Origin: VXYL01 sp963665195
Lineage (GTDB): Bacteria; Pseudomonadota; Gammaproteobacteria; Pseudomonadales; Azotimanducaceae
Assembly (NCBI GenBank): GCA_963665195.1
Contig: OY762070.1
Span: 4,092,001 to 4,156,000 of the forward strand
DNA length: 64,000 bases
Direction: 5' to 3'
Below, one piece after another: positions 1 through 8,064 of the stretch (positions are counted from its first letter, which is position 1; every line of letters starts with the position of its first letter). The translations under genes were made by a program, and so were the position numbers. A model generated the notes under the pieces. The model was given only the letters and a program-made list of their open reading frames with translations, was not told where the DNA came from and searched no databases.

Positions 1-2
1 TC

Positions 3-302
3 GTGGGCGAGGGCGCGGCCCTTGCCGATGTGCGCATCGCCAAGACGGCCGACGGCGAGGTGGCGGGCGCCTATCGGCTCGCCAAAGTCGATGCCTGCCG
101 ATTCGTGATCGAGGCGCTGGCCGTGTACCCGAGCTTTCGCGGCTGCGGTGTCGGCCGCTGGCTGCTCGGCCATGCCATCGGCATCGCCGAGTCGCGCGGC
201 GGGCGCGTGGTCGATGCGCCGGATGCGGGACGCGAGTTCTTCCTGAAGGCCGGTTTCGCGCCCGAATGCGGGCGGCTGCGGCTGCGCCTAACGCCGGAGT
301 AG
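3..302 (+). CDS. GNAT-family N-acetyltransferase (C-terminal part)
   Basis: This looks like the acetyl-CoA-binding half of a GNAT acetyltransferase. The motif-A region reads VYPSFRGCGVGRWLL, matching the R/Q-x-x-G-x-G/A pyrophosphate loop, and is followed by the usual GF near the end (FFLKAGFAPE). A GTG lies at base 3, but 99 residues is short for a GNAT fold and the first strands are not visible, so the gene probably begins left of the window. The substrate cannot be told from sequence. Its last 15 codons occur again, mutated, just before ribH at 4745-4789. Confidence 0.75.
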   Translation: MGEGAALADVRIAKTADGEVAGAYRLAKVDACRFVIEALAVYPSFRGCGVGRWLLGHAIGIAESRGGRVVDAPDAGREFFLKAGFAPECGRLRLRLTPE

Positions 303-403
303 CGCCCGCCAGCCACGGGCCCCGTAGTCGTCCGCGCCGCCGAACCATGCGGGCAGCCATGTGCTACGCTCGAAGGCAGGGCGCGGAACCTGGGTGAGGA
401 GCG

Positions 404-1555
404 ATGGCGGAATCGACCGAGCAAACGTCTCGCGGCTGGGCCGGCTGGGCGCAGATCGGCGTATTGGCGGCGGCGGTGGTCCTGGGCGTCTACTTCGCCC
501 GCGCCCCGAGTTTGCCGCCGCTGGACGAGGAGACGTTGCGCAGCGACGCCGCACCGGCGGTGCGGGTGTCGATGCCGTCGCCGGGCACCCATTCGCTGAC
601 CGTTTCGCTTACCGGCGAAGTGAATGCGCGCAACCCGGTCGCGCTGGTGCCGCGCGCGGCGGGCGAGGTGGTGGCGGTGTCGCCGTCGCTGCGCCCCGGC
701 GGGACGTTCAGCGCCGGCGAGACGCTGGTGGCGATCGACTCCGAAGAGGCGGAGATCTGGCTGGAACGAACGCGGGCGATGCTCGCGGCGGAGCGCGGAC
801 AACTGCGCTGGCAGAGGGATCGGGGTGCGCTGAACGCCGAGGAGTACCGAAGTCGGAATCCCGGCGCGGACGTACCGGCGGCGGTGCAGCGGCTTGGCAG
901 GATCGAGCACTTCGAGGCGCAAGTGCGAGCGGCCGAGGCGGACGTGAAAATGGCGGAGCGGCAGTTGGAGGCAACCCGCGTGTCGGTGCCTTTCGACGGC
1001 AGAGTGATCGACACGGCTGTTTCGGTGGGTCAGGTGCTCGCCGCGGCGGGGGGCGGGATGGAGACTGGTCTGGCCACGGTGTTCGACGGGCGCTTGGAAG
1101 TGTCGGCGCCGATCTCGGTGGCGGACCTCGCCTACCTCGGCGACCCGCGCGGGCTGGCGGCGACGGTCATGACCGCCGAAGGGTCTTTCGCCGCAACGGT
1201 GAAGCAGGTCTCCGCCGTGCTGGCGCCGCAGACACGGCTGTCCACGCTGGTGCTGGACTTCACCGAGGCCGACGCGTCGCTGCCGATGCCCGGCGCCTTT
1301 GCCGCGGTGATCGTGCGCGGGCCAGCGTACGACGGCGCCTACCTGCTGCCGGACGAGGCGCATCGCGCCGGAGACAGCTTGTGGGTCGTGGACGACGGGC
1401 GCTTGCGACGGCAGACGCCGCGCACGCTCGGCCACACGGACCAGGGCTGGATCGTGGCGGCGTTCGACGTGCGCGACGGCGTGGTTCTGGGCGCGGTGCC
1501 GGGAGAGCGCGACGGCCTTGCGGTGACGGCGGTCGCTGATAGCGGCGAGGGATGA
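404..1555 (+). CDS. RND efflux periplasmic adaptor (membrane fusion protein)
   Basis: 383-residue HlyD/AcrA-type adaptor that would join an inner-membrane RND pump to an outer-membrane channel. A single N-terminal membrane segment (about residues 16-32) anchors it. It is followed by a barrel-sandwich (biotinyl-lipoyl-like) strand set around residues 70-110, a helical hairpin with coiled-coil character (about 115-190), the second lipoyl half (VSVPFDGRVIDTAVSVGQ), then beta-barrel and membrane-proximal regions. The ATG at 404 has a GAGGAG ribosome site just upstream. The stop overlaps the pump start by four bases (ATGA), so the two are translationally coupled. Substrate unknown; no outer-membrane channel gene is adjacent. 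Confidence 0.9.
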   Translation: MAESTEQTSRGWAGWAQIGVLAAAVVLGVYFARAPSLPPLDEETLRSDAAPAVRVSMPSPGTHSLTVSLTGEVNARNPVALVPRAAGEVVAVSPSLRPGGTFSAGETLVAIDSEEAEIWLERTRAMLAAERGQLRWQRDRGALNAEEYRSRNPGADVPAAVQRLGRIEHFEAQVRAAEADVKMAERQLEATRVSVPFDGRVIDTAVSVGQVLAAAGGGMETGLATVFDGRLEVSAPISVADLAYLGDPRGLAATVMTAEGSFAATVKQVSAVLAPQTRLSTLVLDFTEADASLPMPGAFAAVIVRGPAYDGAYLLPDEAHRAGDSLWVVDDGRLRRQTPRTLGHTDQGWIVAAFDVRDGVVLGAVPGERDGLAVTAVADSGEG

Positions 1556-4500
1556 CCTTGGCGGACGATTCGGACACCGGCCAGGGTTCGCGCGCCATGG
1601 GCGCGGTGGTGCGCGCATTCGTGCGCAGCCGGGTGGCCGGCAACCTGCTCATGCTGCTCGCACTGGCGGGCGGCCTCCTGGCCGCAACCAGAATCGAAGT
1701 GGAACTGATGCCGGCCATCGACACGAGGTTCGTCGAGGTCACGGTGCCGTTTCCGGGGGCGAGTCCGAGCGAGGTGGAGGAAAGCGTCACGCGGCGGATC
1801 GAGGAACGCTTGATCGGTCTCCCGGGCGTCAGCCGAGTGTCTTCGCAAGCCTCCGCGGGGTTTGGCTCCGTGGCCGTGTACCTGAAGGCCTTCGCCAACA
1901 CCGCGGAGGTGGAGAACGATATCCGCACCGCGGTCGCCCGCATCGGGGGCTTCCCGCCGCTGGGCGCGGAGCAGCCCGCGGTCGGCACGACGTTCGTCAA
2001 CACGCCGGCGATCACGCTGGCGGTCGCCTCGTCGGAACTGTCGCCGGATGCACTGCGGCTGGCTGCCGAGCGGGTCCGGGAAGACATGCTGAAGCTGCCG
2101 TCGGTGACCAATGTGACTCTGGATTTCGCGGCCGCCCGCGAGATCGCCATCGAGGTGGACGAGGAGGCGTTGCGCGAGCACGGGCTGACGATCGGCGAGG
2201 TCGCGGAGACGCTGGGCGGATCGTCCGTGGAACTGACCTCCGGGCGGCTCTTCACCCGCGCCGGCGGTCTGGTCATGCGGGTCAACGACCGGCGCCTTAC
2301 GGCGGCGGAGTTCGAGGACGTGGTGCTGCTCGGAACGCCCGGCGGCGCGCTGGTCACGGTGGCCGACGTCGCCGAGGTCCGCGAAGGCTTCGGGGACGCC
2401 GCCGGCGACAGCGAGCTCGATGGCGTGCCGGCCGTGTTCGTGACGGCCCTGGCGACGGTCGATGGCGACTCGGAGGTGGATATCGCGCAGCAGGTGCTCG
2501 CCATGCTGGTCGGGTACAACCCGCCGCCAGGGGCGGAGATTTCCGTTTGGGAGGACAGTTCGCGACAGGCGACGTCGCGTCTCGACGCGGTCATCAGCAC
2601 CGGTGCGCTGGGCCTCATGCTGGTGTTCGTGATTCTGGCCCTGGTGTTCGACTTCCGGCTGGCCACGTGGGTGGCCGTGGGCCTTCCGGTGGCGTTCATG
2701 GGCGCGATCGTGCTGTTCCCGGCATTCGACCTGACGTTCAACTTCGTGACGATCTACGGACTCATCATGATGATCGGCATCGTCGTGGACGATGCGGTGG
2801 TGGTCGGGGAGAGCATCGCCACCGAGCGCGAGCGCGGCTTGGCGGCGCCGGACGCCGCAGTGGTCGGCGCTCGGCGCGTGTTCTGGCCGGTGGCGGTGGG
2901 CGTTGCGACCACGTTCCTGGCCTTTGCGCCGCTGATGTTCACCTACGGCGTGGTAGGCCAAGTCCTGAACTCCCTGCCGATCGTTGCCGGCTTGGTGCTG
3001 GCGGTTTCGCTGCTTGAGGCGTTCCTGATCCTGCCGTCCCATCTCTCCCACGGCGGCACCTGGAGCCGCTGGCCGCTGGCGGCGATACAGGCCCGTGTCC
3101 GGCGTGCCATCGACCGGATGCGCGACGAGTGGACCGTGCCCGCGGTTGCCGTGGCGACCCGTCGTCCCGCCGCAACGCTGGTGATCGCAGTCCTCGTGGT
3201 AGTCGCCGCTGTTGCCCTGTTCGCGGGCAACGTCGTGCGCTTCGGCGCAATAGAACAGTTCCCCACTGGGCGGGTCGAGGCCCATCTGACCTACCCGGTG
3301 GGCACGCCGCTCGAAGCCACGCGCGTCGGCGCGCGACAGCTCGAGGCGGCCGCCAAGCTCACCAACGAGCAGCTCGGCGCCCCGATCAACGGCATCGCCA
3401 CGGTCGTCGGGCACCATGCGGACCGCGGCCTCGTCCCGGACAGCGGCGGTCGGTCCACCCATGTCGCTACGGTGACCTTGCGCCTGCGCGACGAGTCCAA
3501 ACGCTCCGTCAGCAGCGACGAAGTGATCCGCGCCTGGCGACGCAACGTCGGCGACGTCGTCGGCGTGGAGCGATTGCGCTACTCCGCCGCGTTCGCCAAT
3601 GAGGCCGGCAGCGCCGACTTCGGCATCGCCCTTGTCCACCCGGACGCCGAAGCGCTGGCGCAGGCTGCCGCGGAACTGATCGCGCTGATCAAGGCGTCGC
3701 CGGGCGTTCTCGACGCCTACGACTCGCTGGTGCCGGGTCGGCGCCACTTGGACTTGGAACTGACGCCAGCCGGGCAGGCCGCCGGACTGACCGCCGCGGA
3801 ACTCGCCGCCCAGATCCATGGGCGCTTCTTCGGCACCGAGGTGCAGCGCATCCAGCGCGGCCGGGATGAGGTCAAGGTCATGGTGCGCTATCCCGAAGAC
3901 CGCCGGGGCAGGTTGGCCGAACTGGCGGACGAGCGCATCGAACTGCCCATGGGCGGCGACATCCCGCTGGCGGTGGCGGTGCGCGTCGTCGAGACCCAGG
4001 ACTGGGAGACGCTATCCCGCATCGACGGCCTGCCGGCGGTGGAAATCAGCTGTTCCCTCGACACGAGGGCGATTACCGCTCGCGAGCTCCAAGCGCAGGT
4101 CGACGAATGGCTGCCGGAGCTTGCGCACCGCTATCCGGAGCTAGCCGCTGCCTGGAGCGTCGCAGGCGCCGAGGACGACGAACAGACCACCGGCCCGCTC
4201 GCCTATACGCTGCCGGTCGCGCTGCTCATCATGTACATGCTGATGGCAGTGCAGTTCCGCAGCTACGTGCAGCCGCTGGTGATTCTCACGGCGATGCCGC
4301 TCGCCGCCGCAGGCGCCGTGCTGGCGCACTTCCTGCTGGGCTACGACGTGACCCTGGCGTCGGTGTTCGGCTTGATCGCCGTGCTCGGAGTCGTCATCAA
4401 CGACACGCTGCTGTTGATGGACCGCAGCAACAGTCTGCGCGCGAAATCCTCGCTGCCGGCGATCGCCGCCATCGGCGGCGCCGTTCGCGAACGCTTCCGG

Positions 4501-4728
4501 CCGATCTTCCTGACGACGCTGACCACGGTCGTCGGGCTGCTCCCCGTGCTTTACATGAAGTCGGAAGCGATGGCGAACTATGCGCCGCTGGTGGTCAGCA
4601 TCGTCGGCGGCCTCATAGCCGGCAGCGCCGGCATCCTGTTCGTCGTACCGGCCATGCTGCTGATCGGCGAGGGCGCGCGCGAGCGGTTCGAGAGCTACCG
4701 CGCCGCAGCACGCCAGACGGCACACTGA
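1552..4728 (+). CDS. RND efflux pump, AcrB/HAE1-like permease
   Basis: 1058-residue inner-membrane proton/drug antiporter of the RND superfamily, the usual length. Visible features are the N-terminal membrane segment (VAGNLLMLLALAGGLLAA), two large periplasmic loops, and the paired acidic residues of the proton relay in TM4 (IVVDDAVVVGES, D413-D414). A second membrane block spans about residues 890-1040. It follows the adaptor gene with an ATGA overlap. Hydrophobic transport is likely, but whether the cargo is a drug, a lipid or another metabolite is not readable. After its stop lies the mutated copy of the upstream acetyltransferase tail, which suggests the pump pair was inserted between that gene and ribH. 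Confidence 0.93.
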   Translation: MTLADDSDTGQGSRAMGAVVRAFVRSRVAGNLLMLLALAGGLLAATRIEVELMPAIDTRFVEVTVPFPGASPSEVEESVTRRIEERLIGLPGVSRVSSQASAGFGSVAVYLKAFANTAEVENDIRTAVARIGGFPPLGAEQPAVGTTFVNTPAITLAVASSELSPDALRLAAERVREDMLKLPSVTNVTLDFAAAREIAIEVDEEALREHGLTIGEVAETLGGSSVELTSGRLFTRAGGLVMRVNDRRLTAAEFEDVVLLGTPGGALVTVADVAEVREGFGDAAGDSELDGVPAVFVTALATVDGDSEVDIAQQVLAMLVGYNPPPGAEISVWEDSSRQATSRLDAVISTGALGLMLVFVILALVFDFRLATWVAVGLPVAFMGAIVLFPAFDLTFNFVTIYGLIMMIGIVVDDAVVVGESIATERERGLAAPDAAVVGARRVFWPVAVGVATTFLAFAPLMFTYGVVGQVLNSLPIVAGLVLAVSLLEAFLILPSHLSHGGTWSRWPLAAIQARVRRAIDRMRDEWTVPAVAVATRRPAATLVIAVLVVVAAVALFAGNVVRFGAIEQFPTGRVEAHLTYPVGTPLEATRVGARQLEAAAKLTNEQLGAPINGIATVVGHHADRGLVPDSGGRSTHVATVTLRLRDESKRSVSSDEVIRAWRRNVGDVVGVERLRYSAAFANEAGSADFGIALVHPDAEALAQAAAELIALIKASPGVLDAYDSLVPGRRHLDLELTPAGQAAGLTAAELAAQIHGRFFGTEVQRIQRGRDEVKVMVRYPEDRRGRLAELADERIELPMGGDIPLAVAVRVVETQDWETLSRIDGLPAVEISCSLDTRAITARELQAQVDEWLPELAHRYPELAAAWSVAGAEDDEQTTGPLAYTLPVALLIMYMLMAVQFRSYVQPLVILTAMPLAAAGAVLAHFLLGYDVTLASVFGLIAVLGVVINDTLLLMDRSNSLRAKSSLPAIAAIGGAVRERFRPIFLTTLTTVVGLLPVLYMKSEAMANYAPLVVSIVGGLIAGSAGILFVVPAMLLIGEGARERFESYRAAARQTAH

Positions 4729-4744
4729 CTCGCCCGCAGCCGTT

Positions 4745-4789
4745 GCGCGCGAATGCGGGCGGCTGCGCCTGCGCCTGACGCGGGAGTAA
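4745..4789 (+). repeat. Duplicated tail of the upstream GNAT gene
   Basis: This 45-bp stretch matches bases 258-302 at 40 of 45 positions, including the stop codon (TAA here, TAG there). Read in frame it gives AREC-GRLRL-RLTRE-stop, against APEC-GRLRL-RLTPE-stop. It has no start codon or other GNAT sequence. It is best explained as one end of a duplication, or a leftover of a second acetyltransferase copy, flanking the RND pair. Confidence 0.8.
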
Positions 4790-4793
4790 ACCC

Positions 4794-5264
4794 ATGCAGC
4801 AAGCCATCGACATCGCCGCGCTGCCGCAGCTCGAAGGCGGGGCGCATGTCGCCATCCTGTGCTCGAAGTGGTACGCGGACGTGGTCGGATCGCTGCGCGC
4901 CAAGTGCGAATCGGTGCTGGAAGCCAAGGGCGTGGATCGCATCGATGTCCACACGCTGCCCGGCTCCTTCGAGTTCCCCTATGCGGCGGGCCAGCTCGTG
5001 CAGCACGACGATGCGCCGGACGCCATCGTCTGCCTCGGCGTGGTGCTCAAGGGGGACACCTACCACTTCGAGATGATCGTGGACGAGTGCGTGCGCGGGC
5101 TCGGCGAGGTGTCCCGTGCTGCTGGCGTGCCGATTCTCAACGAAGTGCTGCCGGTGACGGACATCGCCCAGGCCGAGGCGCGCGCCGCGGACGACGAGTT
5201 CAACAAGGGCATCGAGGCGGCGGCCGCGGCGATCGAGATCATCCACTGGCGCCGCAGCCTGTGA
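4794..5264 (+). CDS. ribH: 6,7-dimethyl-8-ribityllumazine synthase
   Basis: 156 residues, the normal length of the cytoplasmic icosahedral or pentameric lumazine synthase. It condenses 5-amino-6-ribitylamino-uracil with 3,4-dihydroxy-2-butanone 4-phosphate in the penultimate step of riboflavin synthesis. Family motifs are present in order: GSFEFPYAA (substrate loop), the GVVLKGDTYHFE stretch with the catalytic histidine, and the LPVTDIAQAEAR region. Other rib genes are not nearby. Its TGA overlaps the GTG of the next gene (GTGA), coupling it to the hexosaminidase, although the two pathways are unrelated. Confidence 0.95.
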   Translation: MQQAIDIAALPQLEGGAHVAILCSKWYADVVGSLRAKCESVLEAKGVDRIDVHTLPGSFEFPYAAGQLVQHDDAPDAIVCLGVVLKGDTYHFEMIVDECVRGLGEVSRAAGVPILNEVLPVTDIAQAEARAADDEFNKGIEAAAAAIEIIHWRRSL

Positions 5265-7075
5265 CGGCGCTGCTGCCGTGGCCTCGGGCCATCGTGCCGG
5301 GGCCGGAGCGGCAGTTCGCGGCCGGCCCGAACCAGATTCTCGGCGATTGCTCGCAACGGCTGCGGCAAGCGGTCGAATGGCTGCCGGCATGGGGACTGCG
5401 GCTGCGCTTCGCCGTTGCCGAGCCCGCCAAAGCCCACCCGGCACTCGACGATTCCTACGCCTACCGCCTCGCCATCGGGGAGACCACGCACATCAGCGCG
5501 GATACGGAATGGGGAGCCTTGGCGGCGCTGGCGACATTGGCGCAGCTTGGCCAGAAGCCGTTCGAGGTCGCCGAGATCCGCGACGAGCCGCACTATCCGT
5601 GGCGCGGCGTGATGATCGACACCGTGCGCCACTTCATCTCGCTGGCGACGCTGCGGCGCACGCTCGACGCCATGTGGTTCTACAAGCTGAACGTGCTGCA
5701 CATTCATCTGACCGACGATCAGGGCTTTCGCTTTCGTTCGACGGCTTTCCCGGAACTTGCCAGCGCGGCTGCCTATTCGGCCGCCGAGCTTCGAGAGCTG
5801 GTGGGGTACGCCGCGGATCGCGGTATTCGCGTGGTGCCGGAGCTCGATGTGCCGGGCCATGCGACCAGCTGGCTGGCGGCGCACCCGGAGTGGGCTTGGC
5901 CAGACGCTGTACCGCCGACTGGGCCGAGCACGCGCTTCGCCGTCCACGATGGTTGCCTGGACCCGGACAATCCAGCCGTGTTCGCCGCCGTGCGCAGCTT
6001 GTTCGCCGAGCTTGCGGCCGTGTTCCCGGATGAGTTCCTGCACTTCGGGGGCGACGAGGCGGTCGCGGTGCGGCACGGTGCCCAGGCGCGTTTCCACATG
6101 CTCGTGGTGCGCATGGTGGAATCCCTTGGCAGACGCGCCATCGGCTGGGACGAGGCGCTGAGCGCGACGCTGCCGCGCGGCTGCGCGATCCAAGCCTGGC
6201 GCGGCGCGAATGCGCGCGATGCGGCGCTCGACGCCGGCTTCGACTGCGTGCTCTCCGCGCCCTACTACCTGGACCTCTTCTATCCCGCGGACGTGCATTG
6301 CGCGTTCGAGCCGTCCGGCGACTTGGCGGCGGCCGAGCGGGCGATGACGGAACATCCGCGACTCGGCCATGTGCGCGACGGCCTGCGCTGGATGCAAGGT
6401 TTCGCGAGCTTCCCGGAAATGCCCCGCGCCGCAACGCGAGGCAGGCTGCTCGGCGCCGAAGCGTGCCTGTGGAGCGAGCTGGTCGCGGACGAGCTGGTGG
6501 ACACGCGCCTGTGGAGCCGCATGCCAGCGCTGGCGGAGCGCTTCTGGGGAGCGCCCGCGCGCGACGATCTCTACGACCGCATGGCCGCCAGCCGCCGGGC
6601 GCTGGCAGAGATCGACATCGTCGCGGAGGACCGCGCCGCCATCGAGCGCTACCCGGCGCTGGCCCCTCTCATCGAGATGCTGGAGCCGGTGAAGTGGTAT
6701 CGGCGGCTGCTCGGCGAGGCGGCTTACGTGGGGCGGGTGTCCGGCATCGGTCGCGGCAGCGACGCGCGGCCCTACGACACGGGCGCGCCCTTGAACCGCA
6801 TCGTCGATCTGATTCCGCCCGAGAGCCTGGCATCCAGACAAGCGGAGGCGGACCTCGCCGCCGGCGCGCCGATGCAGGACTGGATCGCCGGCTGGCGAGC
6901 CCAGCGAGACGCTTTGGCGGCGCATCCCGAGCTGCTGGCGGAGCTCGGCCCGGCATCCGAGGCGCTCGCGACCATCGCCGAGGTGGTTGCGGGCCAAGAG
7001 CACGCGGCGCCCGCCGCGCTCGCCGGACCCTTCGGCGAATACCTCCTGCCCATCGCCTATGCTCTCGAAGGCTGA
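5261..7075 (+). CDS. Beta-N-acetylhexosaminidase, GH20 family
   Basis: 604-residue glycosidase that would release terminal GlcNAc or GalNAc from chitin oligomers, peptidoglycan fragments or glycans by substrate-assisted catalysis. The GH20 catalytic barrel begins at YPWRGVMIDTVRHF. It carries the DDQGFRFRS strand and the diagnostic HFGGDE at residues 261-266, with D265-E266 as the catalytic pair. I chose the GTG at 5261, which overlaps the ribH stop. Reading upstream of it in the same frame only shadows ribH. No signal peptide is evident, so a cytoplasmic role on imported disaccharides is likely. The next gene, an anomeric sugar kinase candidate, fits that. Confidence 0.92.
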   Translation: MTALLPWPRAIVPGPERQFAAGPNQILGDCSQRLRQAVEWLPAWGLRLRFAVAEPAKAHPALDDSYAYRLAIGETTHISADTEWGALAALATLAQLGQKPFEVAEIRDEPHYPWRGVMIDTVRHFISLATLRRTLDAMWFYKLNVLHIHLTDDQGFRFRSTAFPELASAAAYSAAELRELVGYAADRGIRVVPELDVPGHATSWLAAHPEWAWPDAVPPTGPSTRFAVHDGCLDPDNPAVFAAVRSLFAELAAVFPDEFLHFGGDEAVAVRHGAQARFHMLVVRMVESLGRRAIGWDEALSATLPRGCAIQAWRGANARDAALDAGFDCVLSAPYYLDLFYPADVHCAFEPSGDLAAAERAMTEHPRLGHVRDGLRWMQGFASFPEMPRAATRGRLLGAEACLWSELVADELVDTRLWSRMPALAERFWGAPARDDLYDRMAASRRALAEIDIVAEDRAAIERYPALAPLIEMLEPVKWYRRLLGEAAYVGRVSGIGRGSDARPYDTGAPLNRIVDLIPPESLASRQAEADLAAGAPMQDWIAGWRAQRDALAAHPELLAELGPASEALATIAEVVAGQEHAAPAALAGPFGEYLLPIAYALEG

Positions 7076-8021
7076 ACGGGCGCTCGCGGCGTGGCCAGAA
7101 GCGCGCGGCCCGCTCACAGCGCACGACGCCGGGCGCATCAACGACACCTGGATGACGGCCAACGGCTTCGTGCTGCAGCGCATCAACGGCGCGGTCTTCC
7201 CCGATCCCGGCGCGGTGATGCGCAATCTGCAAGCGGCCATCGCCCACGACGGCCGGTACTTGGTCGCGCCGCTTCCAACCGCCGCCGGGGAGCCGTTCCT
7301 CAAGGGCGACAGCGGCGATGCGTGGCGCCTCTTCCCGCGATTGGAGGCCCGCAACTACGAAGCGCTCCCGGATGCCCTGGTGGCCGCGGCCGGTACCGCC
7401 TTCGGCGGTTTTCTGCAGCGCTTCCGGGACTTCTCTGGCGCGCTGGACCCAGTGATCGACGGCTTCCACGATCTGCCGCGCTACCTCGCGCAGTTCGACG
7501 CCGCGCCGCCGCTCCCGGACGCTGACGCGGCGCGGCGCAACGTGGATGCGCTGCGCGGCTGCTTCGGGCCGAGCCATGCGCGGCGCGTGATCCACGGCGA
7601 CTGCAAGGTGAACAACCTGCTGTTCCACCCGACGCGCGCGGCCATGGTGGCCATCATCGATCTCGACACCCTCATGCTGGGCGACCCGGCGTGGGACTTC
7701 GGCGATCTCGCGCGCTCGGTCTGCGCCGGCACGGAGGAAGGGGGCGCTGCGGCCCCGCTGTCCCTGGCGCGCCTCCAAGAGCTGTGCCGCGGATTCCTCA
7801 GCGGCTACGGTCCTGTCGACGATGCGGAGCGCTTCGCTGCCGCGCCGGCCCATATGAGCTTCATGCTCGGCGTGCGCTTCCTGACCGACCACCTGCGCGG
7901 CGACGTCTACTTCAAGACCGCGCGCCGCGGCGCCAACCTGCGCCGCGCCGAGGGCCAGCTGGCCCTCGCAGAACACCTGCTCGGCGCACGGCCCAGGCTC
8001 ACGGCGCTGCTGGAGCAATAG
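7059..8021 (+). CDS. Probable N-acetylhexosamine 1-kinase (APH-fold phosphotransferase)
   Basis: 320-residue kinase of the aminoglycoside/choline phosphotransferase fold. The catalytic loop is HGDCKVNNLLF (H179, D181) and the metal site lies in AIIDLDTLMLGDPAWDFGD. The phrase IDLDT-L-M followed by DFGD is closer to NahK-type N-acetylhexosamine 1-kinases than to antibiotic-resistance APHs. The ATG at 7059 overlaps the end of the hexosaminidase by 17 bases, so the products are made together: GH20 frees GlcNAc/GalNAc and the kinase would make the 1-phosphate. This specificity is inferred from motif and context. A general APH or homoserine-kinase-like role is the alternative. Confidence 0.78.
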   Translation: MLSKAERALAAWPEARGPLTAHDAGRINDTWMTANGFVLQRINGAVFPDPGAVMRNLQAAIAHDGRYLVAPLPTAAGEPFLKGDSGDAWRLFPRLEARNYEALPDALVAAAGTAFGGFLQRFRDFSGALDPVIDGFHDLPRYLAQFDAAPPLPDADAARRNVDALRGCFGPSHARRVIHGDCKVNNLLFHPTRAAMVAIIDLDTLMLGDPAWDFGDLARSVCAGTEEGGAAAPLSLARLQELCRGFLSGYGPVDDAERFAAAPAHMSFMLGVRFLTDHLRGDVYFKTARRGANLRRAEGQLALAEHLLGARPRLTALLEQ

Positions 8022-8028
8022 TCCTCGA

Positions 8029-8060
8029 CGGGGCGCGGCGCCCGGACGTGCCGCGCCCCG
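8029..8060. terminator. Strong GC hairpin between convergent genes
   Basis: An 11-bp perfect stem (CGGGGCGCGGC / GCCGCGCCCCG) with a 10-base loop sits between the stop codons of the kinase (+, 8021) and the protease (-, 8065). No T-run follows on either side, so it is a candidate bidirectional terminator or mRNA 3-prime stabiliser rather than a textbook intrinsic terminator. Confidence 0.6.
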
Positions 8061-8064
8061 CGCC

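Noticed and set aside
1339..3819. An 826-codon open frame on the minus strand across the RND pump
   Set aside because: It lies antisense to the intact adaptor and pump, is rich in His, Arg and Gln, and has no recognisable domain.
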